Positions 1 through 8,521 of a DNA stretch of 64,000 bases are shown in pieces. Source of the DNA: an uncultured Chiayiivirga sp. Lineage in GTDB: Bacteria > Pseudomonadota > Gammaproteobacteria > Xanthomonadales > Xanthomonadaceae. Positions within the stretch are counted from its first letter, which is position 1. Every line of letters begins with the position of its first letter. The notes below the pieces were generated by a model, which was given only the letters and a program-made list of their open reading frames with translations, did not search any database and had not been told where the DNA came from. Made by a program: the position numbers and the translations under genes. The stretch is from assembly GCA_934525595.1 (NCBI GenBank), contig CAKSZJ010000007.1, positions 1-64,000 of the forward strand, read 5' to 3'.

Positions 1-2603
1 TTCGCCGCGCTGTAGCTGGTGCCCGAGCCCGTCACCGTGCAGGTATCGCCCGTGACGCTGACAACGTGGTAGCCGGTCGCCGGCGTGACCGTGAAGCTGG
101 CCGTGCCGCCGTAGACCACCGGCTGCGATGCCGGCGTGATCGTGCCGTTGCCGCCGGAGGTCGCCGTCACGGTGTAGCTGTTGAGCGTGAAGTTCGCCGT
201 CACCGCCTTGGCGCCGGTGACGTTGGTCAGGCTGCAGGTCGCGCCGGTGCAGTCGCCGCTCCAGCTGCTGAACGTGTAGCCGGTGTTCGCGCTCGCGCTG
301 CAGGTGCTGTTGCCGCCGGAAGTGACCGGGTTGGGCGTGCAGCTTGCGTTTCCGCCCGGTGCCGGGTTGACGCTGACCGTGATCGGGTAGGTAACCACCG
401 GGACGGAGCCCGTCACGATCGGCGCGCCGGTCTGGTCGTAACAGTAGTTGTGCCAGGTGGCCGGGAAACCGCTCGTTCCGGCGGTGGTCATCCGCAGCCA
501 GCCGTAATTGCGCTGACCGGTGTTCGCGTTGTCGAAGGTGATTCCGATGTAGCCGGTGCGACCCGGCAGCCAGTTGGACATGGCCTGGTTCGCATTGCTG
601 AAGGTCGATGCCGGCCCGACCGTGGTGCCCGCAGGCAGCACCGAGATCTGGCCTCCAGCGGTCACGCCGCCGGGGCCGCCGTACCACCAGACCCACATGT
701 TCCCGCCGATGGCATACAGATTGATGTCATCCACGCGCGTTCCGCTGTAGCCCTGCGCCACGCCAGACAGGAAACTGAAGGCACTGCCGTCACCGCTCTG
801 GATCACGCTGTGATTGAGCGTGCCGCAGACCAGCGGATTGCCGCTGAACGGCCTGAAGTTGGCGATCACGGTGCAGTTGGCGGTCACCGGATTGGTGGTG
901 AACCGGTTGCCGACGAGCGTGCCGCCGCAGGTGCCGGTGACCGAATCGATCTCCTGACCGGCAGCCGGATACAGGTTGAAGCCCGCTTTTCCGTTCACGG
1001 CGACGGTCTGCGCCCCGGTGGGCGTGATCGTGCCGCTGGGCGTACCCACGCTCGATGTGACGGTTCGCGTCGGCGCGCCCGTGAGCACCGCAGCTGCGGC
1101 ATCGACGTTGATGCGCGGCTTGGTGATCGTTCCGCTCGCACCCGAGCGGGTATCCGTGACCGGCGTGCCGGTGGTGACCAGCGCGTTCAGCACGCTGGTG
1201 ACGCTGGCCGTGGGTGCCGCCTGCTTCAGCACCGCCCAGGCACCCGCCACCTGCGGGGTCGCCATCGAGGTGCCGCTCATCAGCGCGTAACCGCTCCCAG
1301 GTACCGATGAACCAATGCCGGCGTTCCACGGTGCCGGGCCCGCGCCACCCGAACCGGGCGCGAACAGGTCCATGATCGTGGCGACGTTCGAGAAGCCGGA
1401 CACGACGTCGACCTTGCTCGTGGAGGAAACCGCGACCGCAGTGGAAACGCAGGCCGGCGAACTGATCGTGCTGGTGTAGCCATCGTTACCGGTGGCGATC
1501 ACCGTCGCAATACCGTTGGAGCGCAGATTGTCGACGGCGGTCTTGATGGTCGTCGTGTCGCAGTAGGCGCCGTAGCTGCCGCCACCCAGGCTCATGTTGA
1601 CCGAGGCGATGTTGTGGCTCGGGCGCAGCGTGGTGTTGATGTAGTTGAGCGCGGCGAGCTGATCCGAGGACCAGGATCCGATGCACGGCGCGGTGCCCGT
1701 GCCGCCGCAATCGGTGTCGCGGTTGAAACGGGTGAAGACCTGGATGGCGATGATGTTGGCGTTGGGCGCAACACCGTTGATGGTCTCACCAGCCACCGTC
1801 TGATTGCGGCCCGCAGCGATGCCGGCGACGTGCGTGCCGTGGTCGCACAGCTGATTGCCGCTGGCAAGGCACTGCGCCGTGTTGGCGCTCGCTGCGCCAG
1901 ACCCGGTTTGCGACGTTGTCCCATTGGGGCAGAGCGAAACGCGTTGCAGACCACCCGCGCCATTGGAGAAGCACGCTTCCGCCACGACCCGCGAGATGTT
2001 GGCCGCATTTCGGAAGAACGGGTGGCTCGCCTCAATCCCGGTATCGAGGATGGCGACCGCCCAGCCGCTGCCGTCGTAACCGCTGGACCAGGCATTGGGC
2101 GCGCCGATCAAGGGCGTGCTCTGCGCCAGCGAAGCGAACTTCAACGCGTCCTCTTCGATGCTTGCGACCAGGCGGGAACCGCGCAGCGCGGCAAGGCCGG
2201 CCTCATCCACGCGCATGGCGATCGCCGGGATGCTCTCGTAGTCGCGATTGACGCTGTAGGAGGCCGGCGGCAACGCGCCGAGCAGGCGCGTGCGCGCCGC
2301 ACCGATATGGTTGCGCTGCAGCTGCACGTCGGCGCGCGAAAGGTTTCCTTCCGCGCGGAACGGCGCATCCAGCGCCAGCAGGACGATCACATCGACATGG
2401 CCATCGGCCTTCACCCTCTCGGCCAGCTCTTCGACGGTGGCTGGCTGCCTGGCCTGCGGCGCGGGATCCGCGCCCAAGGTCCGAAGCCAGGCAGGCGCTA
2501 ACAGCTCCTGCAGCGGTGAGTTGGGTGCGGACTGGGCGTGCGCAGTTATGGCGCAGGCGAGCAGCACAAAGGCAGCGGCGTGTTTCAACCAATAGCGTGA
2601 CAT
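1..2603 (-). CDS. Secreted subtilisin-like serine protease (S8), C-terminus beyond the left edge
   Basis: Extracellular serine endopeptidase; the reading frame is open from ATG at 2601-2603 to the window edge (867 complete codons). A signal peptide (MSRYWLKHAAAFVLLACAI..AHA) is followed by an inhibitor-I9-like propeptide (about residues 45-150). The S8 catalytic domain has the full triad: Asp187 in ILDTGIEASH, His255 in DHGTHVAGIAAG and Ser446 in SGTSMATPQVAGA. Behind it are Cys-containing repeats resembling divergent InlB B-repeats (about 500-570, then two from about 740 to the edge), typical of C-terminal surface or substrate-binding parts of secreted proteases. A purine-rich GGGGAA lies just before the start, and TAATAAT at 2640-2646 could be a -10 element. 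The real C-terminus is not visible, so it is unknown whether it ends in the F-x-x-G-F-E motif of its neighbours. Confidence 0.93.
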   Translation of the reverse strand, partial: MSRYWLKHAAAFVLLACAITAHAQSAPNSPLQELLAPAWLRTLGADPAPQARQPATVEELAERVKADGHVDVIVLLALDAPFRAEGNLSRADVQLQRNHIGAARTRLLGALPPASYSVNRDYESIPAIAMRVDEAGLAALRGSRLVASIEEDALKFASLAQSTPLIGAPNAWSSGYDGSGWAVAILDTGIEASHPFFRNAANISRVVAEACFSNGAGGLQRVSLCPNGTTSQTGSGAASANTAQCLASGNQLCDHGTHVAGIAAGRNQTVAGETINGVAPNANIIAIQVFTRFNRDTDCGGTGTAPCIGSWSSDQLAALNYINTTLRPSHNIASVNMSLGGGSYGAYCDTTTIKTAVDNLRSNGIATVIATGNDGYTSTISSPACVSTAVAVSSTSKVDVVSGFSNVATIMDLFAPGSGGAGPAPWNAGIGSSVPGSGYALMSGTSMATPQVAGAWAVLKQAAPTASVTSVLNALVTTGTPVTDTRSGASGTITKPRINVDAAAAVLTGAPTRTVTSSVGTPSGTITPTGAQTVAVNGKAGFNLYPAAGQEIDSVTGTCGGTLVGNRFTTNPVTANCTVIANFRPFSGNPLVCGTLNHSVIQSGDGSAFSFLSGVAQGYSGTRVDDINLYAIGGNMWVWWYGGPGGVTAGGQISVLPAGTTVGPASTFSNANQAMSNWLPGRTGYIGITFDNANTGQRNYGWLRMTTAGTSGFPATWHNYCYDQTGAPIVTGSVPVVTYPITVSVNPAPGGNASCTPNPVTSGGNSTCSASANTGYTFSSWSGDCTGATCSLTNVTGAKAVTANFTLNSYTVTATSGGNGTITPASQPVVYGGTASFTVTPATGYHVVSVTGDTCTVTGSGTSYSAA

Positions 2604-3749
2604 CGGATTCCCCTGATTTGCTTGGATAGTGCTGAAGCAATTATTACTTGTCCAGAACTCCCCTGCTGCGCGGGCCTTTGGCCACCAGCCGAGCGATTTC
2701 CGCTCGGTGCGATACATCGCGTTCGCCACACTGCCCACCCCTGTCCGGCCTGTGTATTTCCACGCGTCAGGATCGTGACAACGGCCCGACCACACCGTCA
2801 GTCGTGGGCTGGTGGTAGAAGCAAAATCCGCGTCATCCTGCGCAGCGCCTACAGCTGCCGCGACGAGGACTCCCTACGGCTCAAGGTCATCGGCAGCGTC
2901 CTGGCGTCGCGAGGGAATACCGGAGTGGCTTGTCATGTCCGGGACGGCATGGACCGACCCTTCCCCACCGCCTTCCGATGCGGCACGGGTGGCCCCCAAT
3001 AAAGGCCATCGGGGCGGCTTTCGCCGCCGGCGCTGCTGCAGTCACCGGCGCCCCGCGCTGCGGGCGCGACGTACCAGTCTGCAGCAAATGCCGGCGAAGC
3101 CAGCGCGGCCAGGGCCAATACCCAGACGCTCAGCAAGGCGAGGAGCCCCACTTTCGCGGGGCTGCGGGTGGGGTTGGGGTGACGCGTGAGGGATGAGTGA
3201 GCAGTCATTTACGGCTTTCCTCGGTGTTTGAACCTGATCGTGGCGCGGGGCTGGAGCGATATCGTTTCATCGGAACGCGAAGCGTCTGTCTGCAACGCGA
3301 GCCGGCGGGAACGCGCAAGCCCGCCCGCCGCGCACGCAGCGCGGTGATGCACAGGGAGTTCCGGAAAGGCGCGCACGACATGGCACGCAATCGGCTTCGG
3401 GTGAAGATCCGCCCGAAGCGCAGGCCGCGGTGCGGTCTGCATCGATGTTCCACTGACGAAGCATGTATCGCCTCTCCTTTCGGGGGTGCAGAACACCCCG
3501 CAGCCCGATTCCCCGTCAGGCTTTGCTGGCGAAGCCTAACACCTGCCTCACCCTTTATTCACCCCCCATTTGGGGTACATCCGCCGCAAAAAGCGCCAGA
3601 TCGGCACGAAATGCATGGCTTTTTGCCTCACGGGCGGGGAAACACGCCGCGCGGAAGGCGTACGCGGGTCGACGCGTCATGCCATCGACCGACGATATCG
3701 CTTGCCGCGGAAGCCCGCGACTGACTCGCGGCGGCGTCGCGGGCCTGCC
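2604..3749. other. Gene-poor interval between subtilase and rmuC
   Basis: About 1.1 kb without a convincing long gene. It holds two short minus-strand reading frames with good ribosome-binding sites. One starts with ATG at 3462-3464 behind AGGAGAGG (65 codons, no recognisable product). The other is the signal-peptide fragment at 2933-3208. An inverted repeat AGGCTT/AAGCCT lies near 3516-3539, and GCAAAAAGC/GCTTTTTGC arms near 3591-3628 could form another. On the plus strand, 2818-3002 reads as a short stretch with coding-like codon use but no recognisable family. The pattern resembles decayed coding sequence rather than a designed regulatory region. Confidence 0.5.
2933..3208 (-). pseudogene. 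Probable remnant of a secreted-protein gene (signal peptide plus ADWYVAP start)
   Basis: A 91-codon frame with a strong ribosome-binding site (GAGGAAAG about 6 bases before ATG). It begins with a clear signal peptide, hydrophobic KVGLLALLSVWVLALAALAS followed by PAFA, and a mature start ADWYVAPAARGAGDCSS. Secreted beta-helix-type proteins often start with an Ala-Asp-Trp-Tyr-Val-x-Pro segment like this, normally followed by several hundred residues. Here the frame loses protein-like character after about 25 mature residues and stops, so I read it as a truncated gene. It could instead be a real small exported peptide. Confidence 0.35.
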
Positions 3750-5234
3750 CTACCCGCTCTCCGGAGACGGCAAGGGCGCGGACAGGTTTTCGGAGCCGTC
3801 TTCCTCGCCCGCGTCGTTCGCACTGGCAAGGCGTTTGCGGGCATCGGCGCCGAGCTTGCGCAGGCGATCGACGCGGCCGACGAGGTTGCCTCGCCCCGTG
3901 CTGATGCGCCGGACGGCGGCCTCGTGGCTGCGCTGGGCGCGGTTGAGCTGCTCGCCGACCTGGATCAGTTCGGTTTCGAGCATCACGAAGGCATCGTGCA
4001 GGGCACCGGCCTGGCGGGCGATTTCCTGGGCGTTGAGGTTGCGGTCTTCCATGCGCCACAGGTGGGCAACGGTGCGCAGGGTTGCCAGCAGGGTGCTGGG
4101 ACTGACCAGGGCGATGTTGCGCTCCAGCGCGTAGGCGTAGAGCGCGTCGTCGCGCCGCAGGGCTTCGATGTAGGCCGCTTCGACGGGTACGAACATGAGC
4201 ACGAAGTCGAGCGTGCGCACGTCGGGCACGGCGCTGTAGTCGCGCTTGCCCAGGTCGTCGATGTGGCGGCGCAGCGAGGTGAGGTGTTCCTTCATGGCCA
4301 GCTCGCGCGGGACGTCGTCTGCGCTGGCGACGGCGCGATCCCAGGCGGTGAGCGAAACCTTGGCGTCGATCACCAGATCGCGCGCGTCGGGCAGGCGCAC
4401 GATCACGTCGGGGCGCGGGCGGCTGCCGTCCTCGCCCGTGTAGACCACCTGCATGTGGAAGGCGCGCCCGGCCTGCAGGCCGGAGATTTCCAGCAGGCGC
4501 TCCAGCGCCAGCTCGCCCCAGGCGCCCTGGCTGCGGCTGTCGCCCTTGAGCGCGCGCGTGAGGTTGGCGGCCTCGGCGGTGATCTGCTGGTTGAGCGCCT
4601 TGAGCGAGAGGATTTCGGCATTGGTGCGGGTGATGCTCTGGGTGAACTGGGTGAGCTGGTCGCGCAGCGGGGTGAGAAGCGCGCCCAGCTGCTTGCCGCT
4701 GCTCTCGTCGAAGCGGCGGGTCTTTTCCTCCAGCACGCCGTGGGCAAGCTGGGCCAGTTCAGCCTTGAGACGCTCGTCGAACTCGCGCAGGCGCAACTCG
4801 GTGGCCTGCTGCTGCTCTTCGAGGCGGGCCTGAAGCTCGGCCGCACGGGCGCGGGCGACGGCGGCGGCCTCCATTGCGTCGCGCAGTTCGCCGTCGAGCC
4901 GCGCGGCGCGCGCCTCGTGCTGGGCGCTGCGCTCGGCCTTGACGGTGAGCGCGGCGCGATCGTCGGAAAGGGCATCTGTACGTTCGCGCAGCCGCCTGAG
5001 TTCGGCATCGGCAGCCGCGAGGCGCTCGGCAAGTTCTCCGGCGCGTGCGAGCTGCGCGTCGCGCTCGTGCGCAAGGGCCACCAGGTCGGCATCGCGCGAG
5101 GCACGGCCGCGCTCATACGCGGCGGCGGCGGCGCGGATACGGGCGCGAGCGGCCAGCCAGAGGGTGGCGATCAGCGCCAGTGCAAGCAGCGCAGCCGCTG
5201 CACCAAGCAGCCAGGTCAGGTCGATGGATTCCAT
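3750..5234 (-). CDS. rmuC: DNA recombination protein RmuC
   Basis: RmuC-family protein, 494 aa (E. coli RmuC is similar in length). The family limits inversions and rearrangements at short repeats and has a predicted PD-(D/E)XK nuclease-like fold. An N-terminal membrane anchor (LLGAAAALLALALIATLWLAA) is followed by a long Ala/Arg/Glu-rich coiled coil (about 35-190) and the conserved RmuC core. The core includes QGAWGELALERLLEISGL, RPDVIVRLPDARDLVIDAKVSL (acidic and Lys residues of the nuclease-like site), and the C-terminal LISPSTLLATLR-like region (here LVSPSTLLATLRTVAHLW). Start chosen at 5232-5234 because the membrane segment begins directly there; the frame remains open upstream without family similarity. 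It diverges from the amidotransferase gene across about 160 bp. Confidence 0.93.
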   Translation of the reverse strand: MESIDLTWLLGAAAALLALALIATLWLAARARIRAAAAAYERGRASRDADLVALAHERDAQLARAGELAERLAAADAELRRLRERTDALSDDRAALTVKAERSAQHEARAARLDGELRDAMEAAAVARARAAELQARLEEQQQATELRLREFDERLKAELAQLAHGVLEEKTRRFDESSGKQLGALLTPLRDQLTQFTQSITRTNAEILSLKALNQQITAEAANLTRALKGDSRSQGAWGELALERLLEISGLQAGRAFHMQVVYTGEDGSRPRPDVIVRLPDARDLVIDAKVSLTAWDRAVASADDVPRELAMKEHLTSLRRHIDDLGKRDYSAVPDVRTLDFVLMFVPVEAAYIEALRRDDALYAYALERNIALVSPSTLLATLRTVAHLWRMEDRNLNAQEIARQAGALHDAFVMLETELIQVGEQLNRAQRSHEAAVRRISTGRGNLVGRVDRLRKLGADARKRLASANDAGEEDGSENLSAPLPSPESG

Positions 5235-5256
5235 GGCGGCATTGTAGCCAGCGCCG

Positions 5257-5273
5257 GTCTCATGGCCTGAGAC
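5257..5273. promoter_or_regulatory. Inverted repeat in the rmuC / amidotransferase divergent promoter region
   Basis: Perfect 6-bp arms GTCTCA and TGAGAC around TGGCC, placed 23 bp before the rmuC start and about 124 bp before the amidotransferase start. Position and symmetry suit an operator for a dimeric regulator or a short transcript hairpin. No known regulator can be assigned. Confidence 0.25.
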
Positions 5274-5396
5274 GGGGAAGCTCATGCCCGATGGTTGGGT
5301 CCGCGCGACGCCGTGGCGTTGCGGCGGACACGCCGGCGCGGCAAAGTCCGGGAACGGCGCGCAGCACCCGCCATTTCCTTCCATTCTCCTCAGCGC

Positions 5397-6146
5397 ATGT
5401 CCCGCATCCTCGTCCTGCAGCACGTCGCCGCCGAGCCGCTCGGCACGCTCGATCCGCTGATCCGCGCGCGCGGGCACCGCATCCGCTACGTCAACTTCGA
5501 GCGCGATCCGGCGGCGCGTCCCGACATGGACGGTTACCACGGCCTGATCGTGCTGGGCGGGCCGATGAACGTTGAGGATCACCACCGGCGCCCGCACCTG
5601 CTCACCGAGATGCGCCTGATCGAACAGGCCCTGGCGCAGGACAAGCCCGTGCTGGGCATCTGCCTGGGATCGCAGCTGCTGGCGCACGTGCTCGGCGCGC
5701 CGGTGCGGCGCCATCGCCAGAGCGAGATCGGCTGGTACCGGCTCGACACCACCGCGGCGGGGCGCGACGACGCGGTTCTTGCGCCGCTGGGCGAGAGCTC
5801 GCCGGTGTTCCAGTGGCACAGCTACACCTTCGACATGCCCGCTTCGGCCGAGCACCTGGCCACCACCGCGAGCTGCGAGAACCAGGCGTTTCGCTATGGC
5901 CGCAGCGCCTATGGCTTCCAGTTCCACCTGGAGGTGGACGAGCGGCTGGTATCGCGCTGGCTGTCGCTGCCGGCCTATCGCGAGGAACTGGTTGCGGCCC
6001 GTCTCGGGCACGGGCCCGAAGACGTGGCGCGGCACACCCTGCTCCAGGCCGCGCGGATGCGCGCGCTGGCCGAACCGGTGTTCGGAAACTTCCTCGACCT
6101 CATCGGCCGCCCGCAGCGACGCATCGCGCTGCGCTCGACGCTGTAG
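5397..6146 (+). CDS. Class-I glutamine amidotransferase (GMP synthase-like domain protein)
   Basis: Stand-alone glutamine amidotransferase domain, 249 aa, predicted cytoplasmic. It would release ammonia from glutamine or act as a related amidase on an unknown acceptor. The triad is complete: Cys89 in the nucleophile elbow LGICLGSQLL, His177 and Glu179 in FQFHLEVD. LIVLGGPMNVEDH forms the oxyanion-side loop near residue 50. This small family is often annotated as GMP synthase-like, but the synthetase half of GuaA is absent, so it is not guaA. Start taken at 5397 (MSRILVLQH), where family similarity begins; no strong Shine-Dalgarno is visible. It converges on the next gene across a palindromic terminator. 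Confidence 0.88.
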   Translation: MSRILVLQHVAAEPLGTLDPLIRARGHRIRYVNFERDPAARPDMDGYHGLIVLGGPMNVEDHHRRPHLLTEMRLIEQALAQDKPVLGICLGSQLLAHVLGAPVRRHRQSEIGWYRLDTTAAGRDDAVLAPLGESSPVFQWHSYTFDMPASAEHLATTASCENQAFRYGRSAYGFQFHLEVDERLVSRWLSLPAYREELVAARLGHGPEDVARHTLLQAARMRALAEPVFGNFLDLIGRPQRRIALRSTL

Positions 6147-6198
6147 AAATCCCCGCAGGCGAGTCCCGGAACCTCAACACCCCGACTCCACAACGCAA

Positions 6199-6222
6199 GC
6201 GCCCCGGGAATTCCCGGGGCGC
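6199..6222. terminator. 24-bp perfect palindrome between convergent genes
   Basis: Both strands read the same over 24 bp; the inner 20 bases are GCCCCGGGAATTCCCGGGGC. It lies 53 bp after the amidotransferase stop and 18 bp before the end of the propeller gene. It would fold into a very stable hairpin in either direction and is the obvious bidirectional terminator candidate, although no clear U-tract follows it. Confidence 0.55.
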
Positions 6223-6239
6223 CTGGCAGGGGTGCGAAG

Positions 6240-8519
6240 TCACTGTACCGGCGGTGGCTCGAAGCCGTCGCCGAACAGCTCGTCTTCGGAAAGGCGACGG
6301 TAGGTGATGATGGCCCCGTCCCCGCCGCTGGCGGCGACGTAGAGGAAGCGGTCGTCGCCGCTGGTCGCCATGGCGCCCGGAATCGACAGGTGGTTGAGGC
6401 CGTTGTCGCCTTTGAACACGGTGCGGTGGACGCTCAGGGCGCCGGTCTGGGATCCGTCGATGGTGCGATTGAACACCGTCAGACTGTCGTCTCCGGCGCC
6501 GGTGACGAACACTTCCTTGCCGTTGGGAGCCACCGCCACGCTGTGCGCACCGCGCAGGCCGTGCAGGCCCGCCTCGCCGTGCTTCCAGATGCGGCGGTGG
6601 GTCAGGGTGCCGTCGGCGGCGCGGTCGAAACGCACCAGGCTGTTGTCCGTGTTCGCGGCCACGTAGAGCTGGCGGCCGTCGGGCGAAAGCGCCAGGCCGA
6701 ACGCGCCGCGGATTCCGCTGACGCCCGCGAGGCCGTCCACGTAGCTGGCCTTGACCGCGAGCTTGCCAAAATCGGCATCACCGGGGTTGCCGTTGCGGTC
6801 CAGCACGATCACCGAATTGCCGTCGCGCGCGCTGACGTAGACCTGGGCGCCGTCGGCGGAGATCGCAATGCCGGAGGGCCGCAGCAGGCCCAGCAGGCCG
6901 GGCGCGTCCTTGTTCTGCGAACGCACGAAGGCGAGCTGGCCGGTGGTCGAATCACGGCTGAAGGTGACGATGGCATTGGACTTGCGGCCCAGCGCGTAGA
7001 GCTGCGCGCCATCCGGACTCAACGCCAATCGGACGACCTCCTCCAACCCCAGGACCGTGCCGCCGTGGACCAGCGAATGCACGAACCCCAGCGCGCCGCT
7101 GGCCGTATCGCGCGAGAGCACCGTCACGGCGTTGTCGCGCAACGCAGCCAGGTAGACGAAGGCGCCGTCCGCGCTCATTCGAATGTCCTGCAGGCCCTTG
7201 AGCTTGGCCTGTCCGAAGCCCGCGGTGGCGACGGTGTAACTGGAGACCGGGCTAAGCACGCCAGTAGCGGGATCGCGCTGGAAGTGCACCACCGCGCCGC
7301 GTGAATCAGAGGTGGCGTAGGCGTACAAGCCATCGGGCGAGAGGACAATCGCGCTCGGCTGCGCAAGATCCGGCAGCATCGCGCCTGTTTGCGCGTCCAC
7401 TTCCGCCACTGCCGGGTCGTGCGTCGGATCGACGATGGTGCCGGTGGCGAATGGCTGCGCAAGCACCAGGCTGACGGGATTGCTGAACTGCAGGCGGAAG
7501 GTTTCATCCGGCTCGGTCGCGGCGTCCGGCAGGATGGTGATGTCGATGGTGCCGGTGGTGTCGCCCGGCGCAAAGGTCACCGTGCCGTTGGCAGCGACGA
7601 AATCCGTGCCCGGCTGCGCGCTGATGCCCTGCGTCGCGTACTGGAACGACACCTCGCGCGTGTGGCTGCGGCTCAGGCGCGCGGCGAAGCGTGCAACCGA
7701 CGTGCCGGACGGCGGCTCGGCAACGCGCACGGGGTCCACTGCGAGCGTGGGAACGTTGTCGTCATCTTGGATTGTGACCGTGGCGGTGGACTTCTGGAAC
7801 ACGCCGAAGTTGCCGAGCGTGGAGAGCAGCTCCACGGTGAATGTTTCATCAGGCTCCCCCACGGTGTCGCCGCAAACCTGCACCCGCAAGGTGGCACTCG
7901 TGGCACCGGCCGGGATGACCAGCGCCTGGTTTGCAAGCTGGCGGAAATCCGCGCCCGAACCGCACACGGGCCCACCGACGGCGCTGCCATCGCGCGTTTC
8001 CCAGTACACGGTCAGCGCCTGCGCCGCGGATGTGTTGAGCGTGATGGCGAGATCGACGTTGGTGAGACCGGTTTGCCCTTCGTAAACCTGCGCATCGGCA
8101 ATGCTGATGGCCGGGCCGGTGCCGGTGTTCTGCGGATCGAGGTCGAGGCGGGTGGTCGCGCCCACCGCGCCCACGCCGCCCGAAACCTGGGCCGCCAGCT
8201 GTCCGCCGAGGTAAATGTTGAGCGGGTCGCCGGGGCGCGCCCGGCCCTCGGTGCGCGGCTCGACCTGGTCCATCAGGATGTCGATGCGGTAGCTGTTGCC
8301 CATGTGGCTGCTGCTGCCGATGACATAGCGTGCGAGCACCGCGCCGCTGCCCGGCGCACGTGCTTCCACCACCGTGTTGGCCGGGGCCGGCACGCCGTAC
8401 AGCGTGGCGCTGCCGTAGTAGATGTGGTTCGGCGCGTCGATGCTGGCGCGTGCCGGCAGCGCCAGGCACATCAGTGCGATGGCCAGGAACTGCATGAAGG
8501 CGAGGATCGGGCGGCTCAT
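6240..8519 (-). CDS. Secreted Calx-beta / beta-propeller protein with F-x-D-G-F-E C-terminus
   Basis: 759-aa exported protein, last gene of the five-gene cluster. A signal peptide (FMQFLAIALMCLALPARAS) is followed by an Ig-like N-terminal part, two Calx-beta modules (about 138-255, ending TIQDDDN, and about 256-366) and one lactonase/YVTN-type propeller (about 377-740). The blades follow the pattern LALSPDGxxLYVA-xxxDNSLVRFDRxxDGxL, the same type found in the giant first gene. The protein ends ELFGDGFEPPPVQ. Its ATG lies two bases after the preceding stop (TGA CC ATG), with GGGGAA upstream, which suggests translational coupling. The lactonase label describes the fold only; I see no reason to assign an enzyme activity. 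A role in surface binding or matrix formation is inference. Confidence 0.85.
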   Translation of the reverse strand: MSRPILAFMQFLAIALMCLALPARASIDAPNHIYYGSATLYGVPAPANTVVEARAPGSGAVLARYVIGSSSHMGNSYRIDILMDQVEPRTEGRARPGDPLNIYLGGQLAAQVSGGVGAVGATTRLDLDPQNTGTGPAISIADAQVYEGQTGLTNVDLAITLNTSAAQALTVYWETRDGSAVGGPVCGSGADFRQLANQALVIPAGATSATLRVQVCGDTVGEPDETFTVELLSTLGNFGVFQKSTATVTIQDDDNVPTLAVDPVRVAEPPSGTSVARFAARLSRSHTREVSFQYATQGISAQPGTDFVAANGTVTFAPGDTTGTIDITILPDAATEPDETFRLQFSNPVSLVLAQPFATGTIVDPTHDPAVAEVDAQTGAMLPDLAQPSAIVLSPDGLYAYATSDSRGAVVHFQRDPATGVLSPVSSYTVATAGFGQAKLKGLQDIRMSADGAFVYLAALRDNAVTVLSRDTASGALGFVHSLVHGGTVLGLEEVVRLALSPDGAQLYALGRKSNAIVTFSRDSTTGQLAFVRSQNKDAPGLLGLLRPSGIAISADGAQVYVSARDGNSVIVLDRNGNPGDADFGKLAVKASYVDGLAGVSGIRGAFGLALSPDGRQLYVAANTDNSLVRFDRAADGTLTHRRIWKHGEAGLHGLRGAHSVAVAPNGKEVFVTGAGDDSLTVFNRTIDGSQTGALSVHRTVFKGDNGLNHLSIPGAMATSGDDRFLYVAASGGDGAIITYRRLSEDELFGDGFEPPPVQ

Positions 8520-8521
8520 GG

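Noticed and set aside
3570..5270. 566-codon plus-strand frame opposite rmuC
   Set aside because: Shadow of the high-G+C rmuC coding sequence; no start signal and no recognisable protein.
5397..6146. guaA (GMP synthase)
   Set aside because: Only the amidotransferase half is present; the ATP-pyrophosphatase and dimerisation domains are missing.
6240..8519. 6-phosphogluconolactonase
   Set aside because: The blades resemble the lactonase/YVTN fold, but the protein is exported, carries Calx-beta modules and shows no lactonase active-site evidence.
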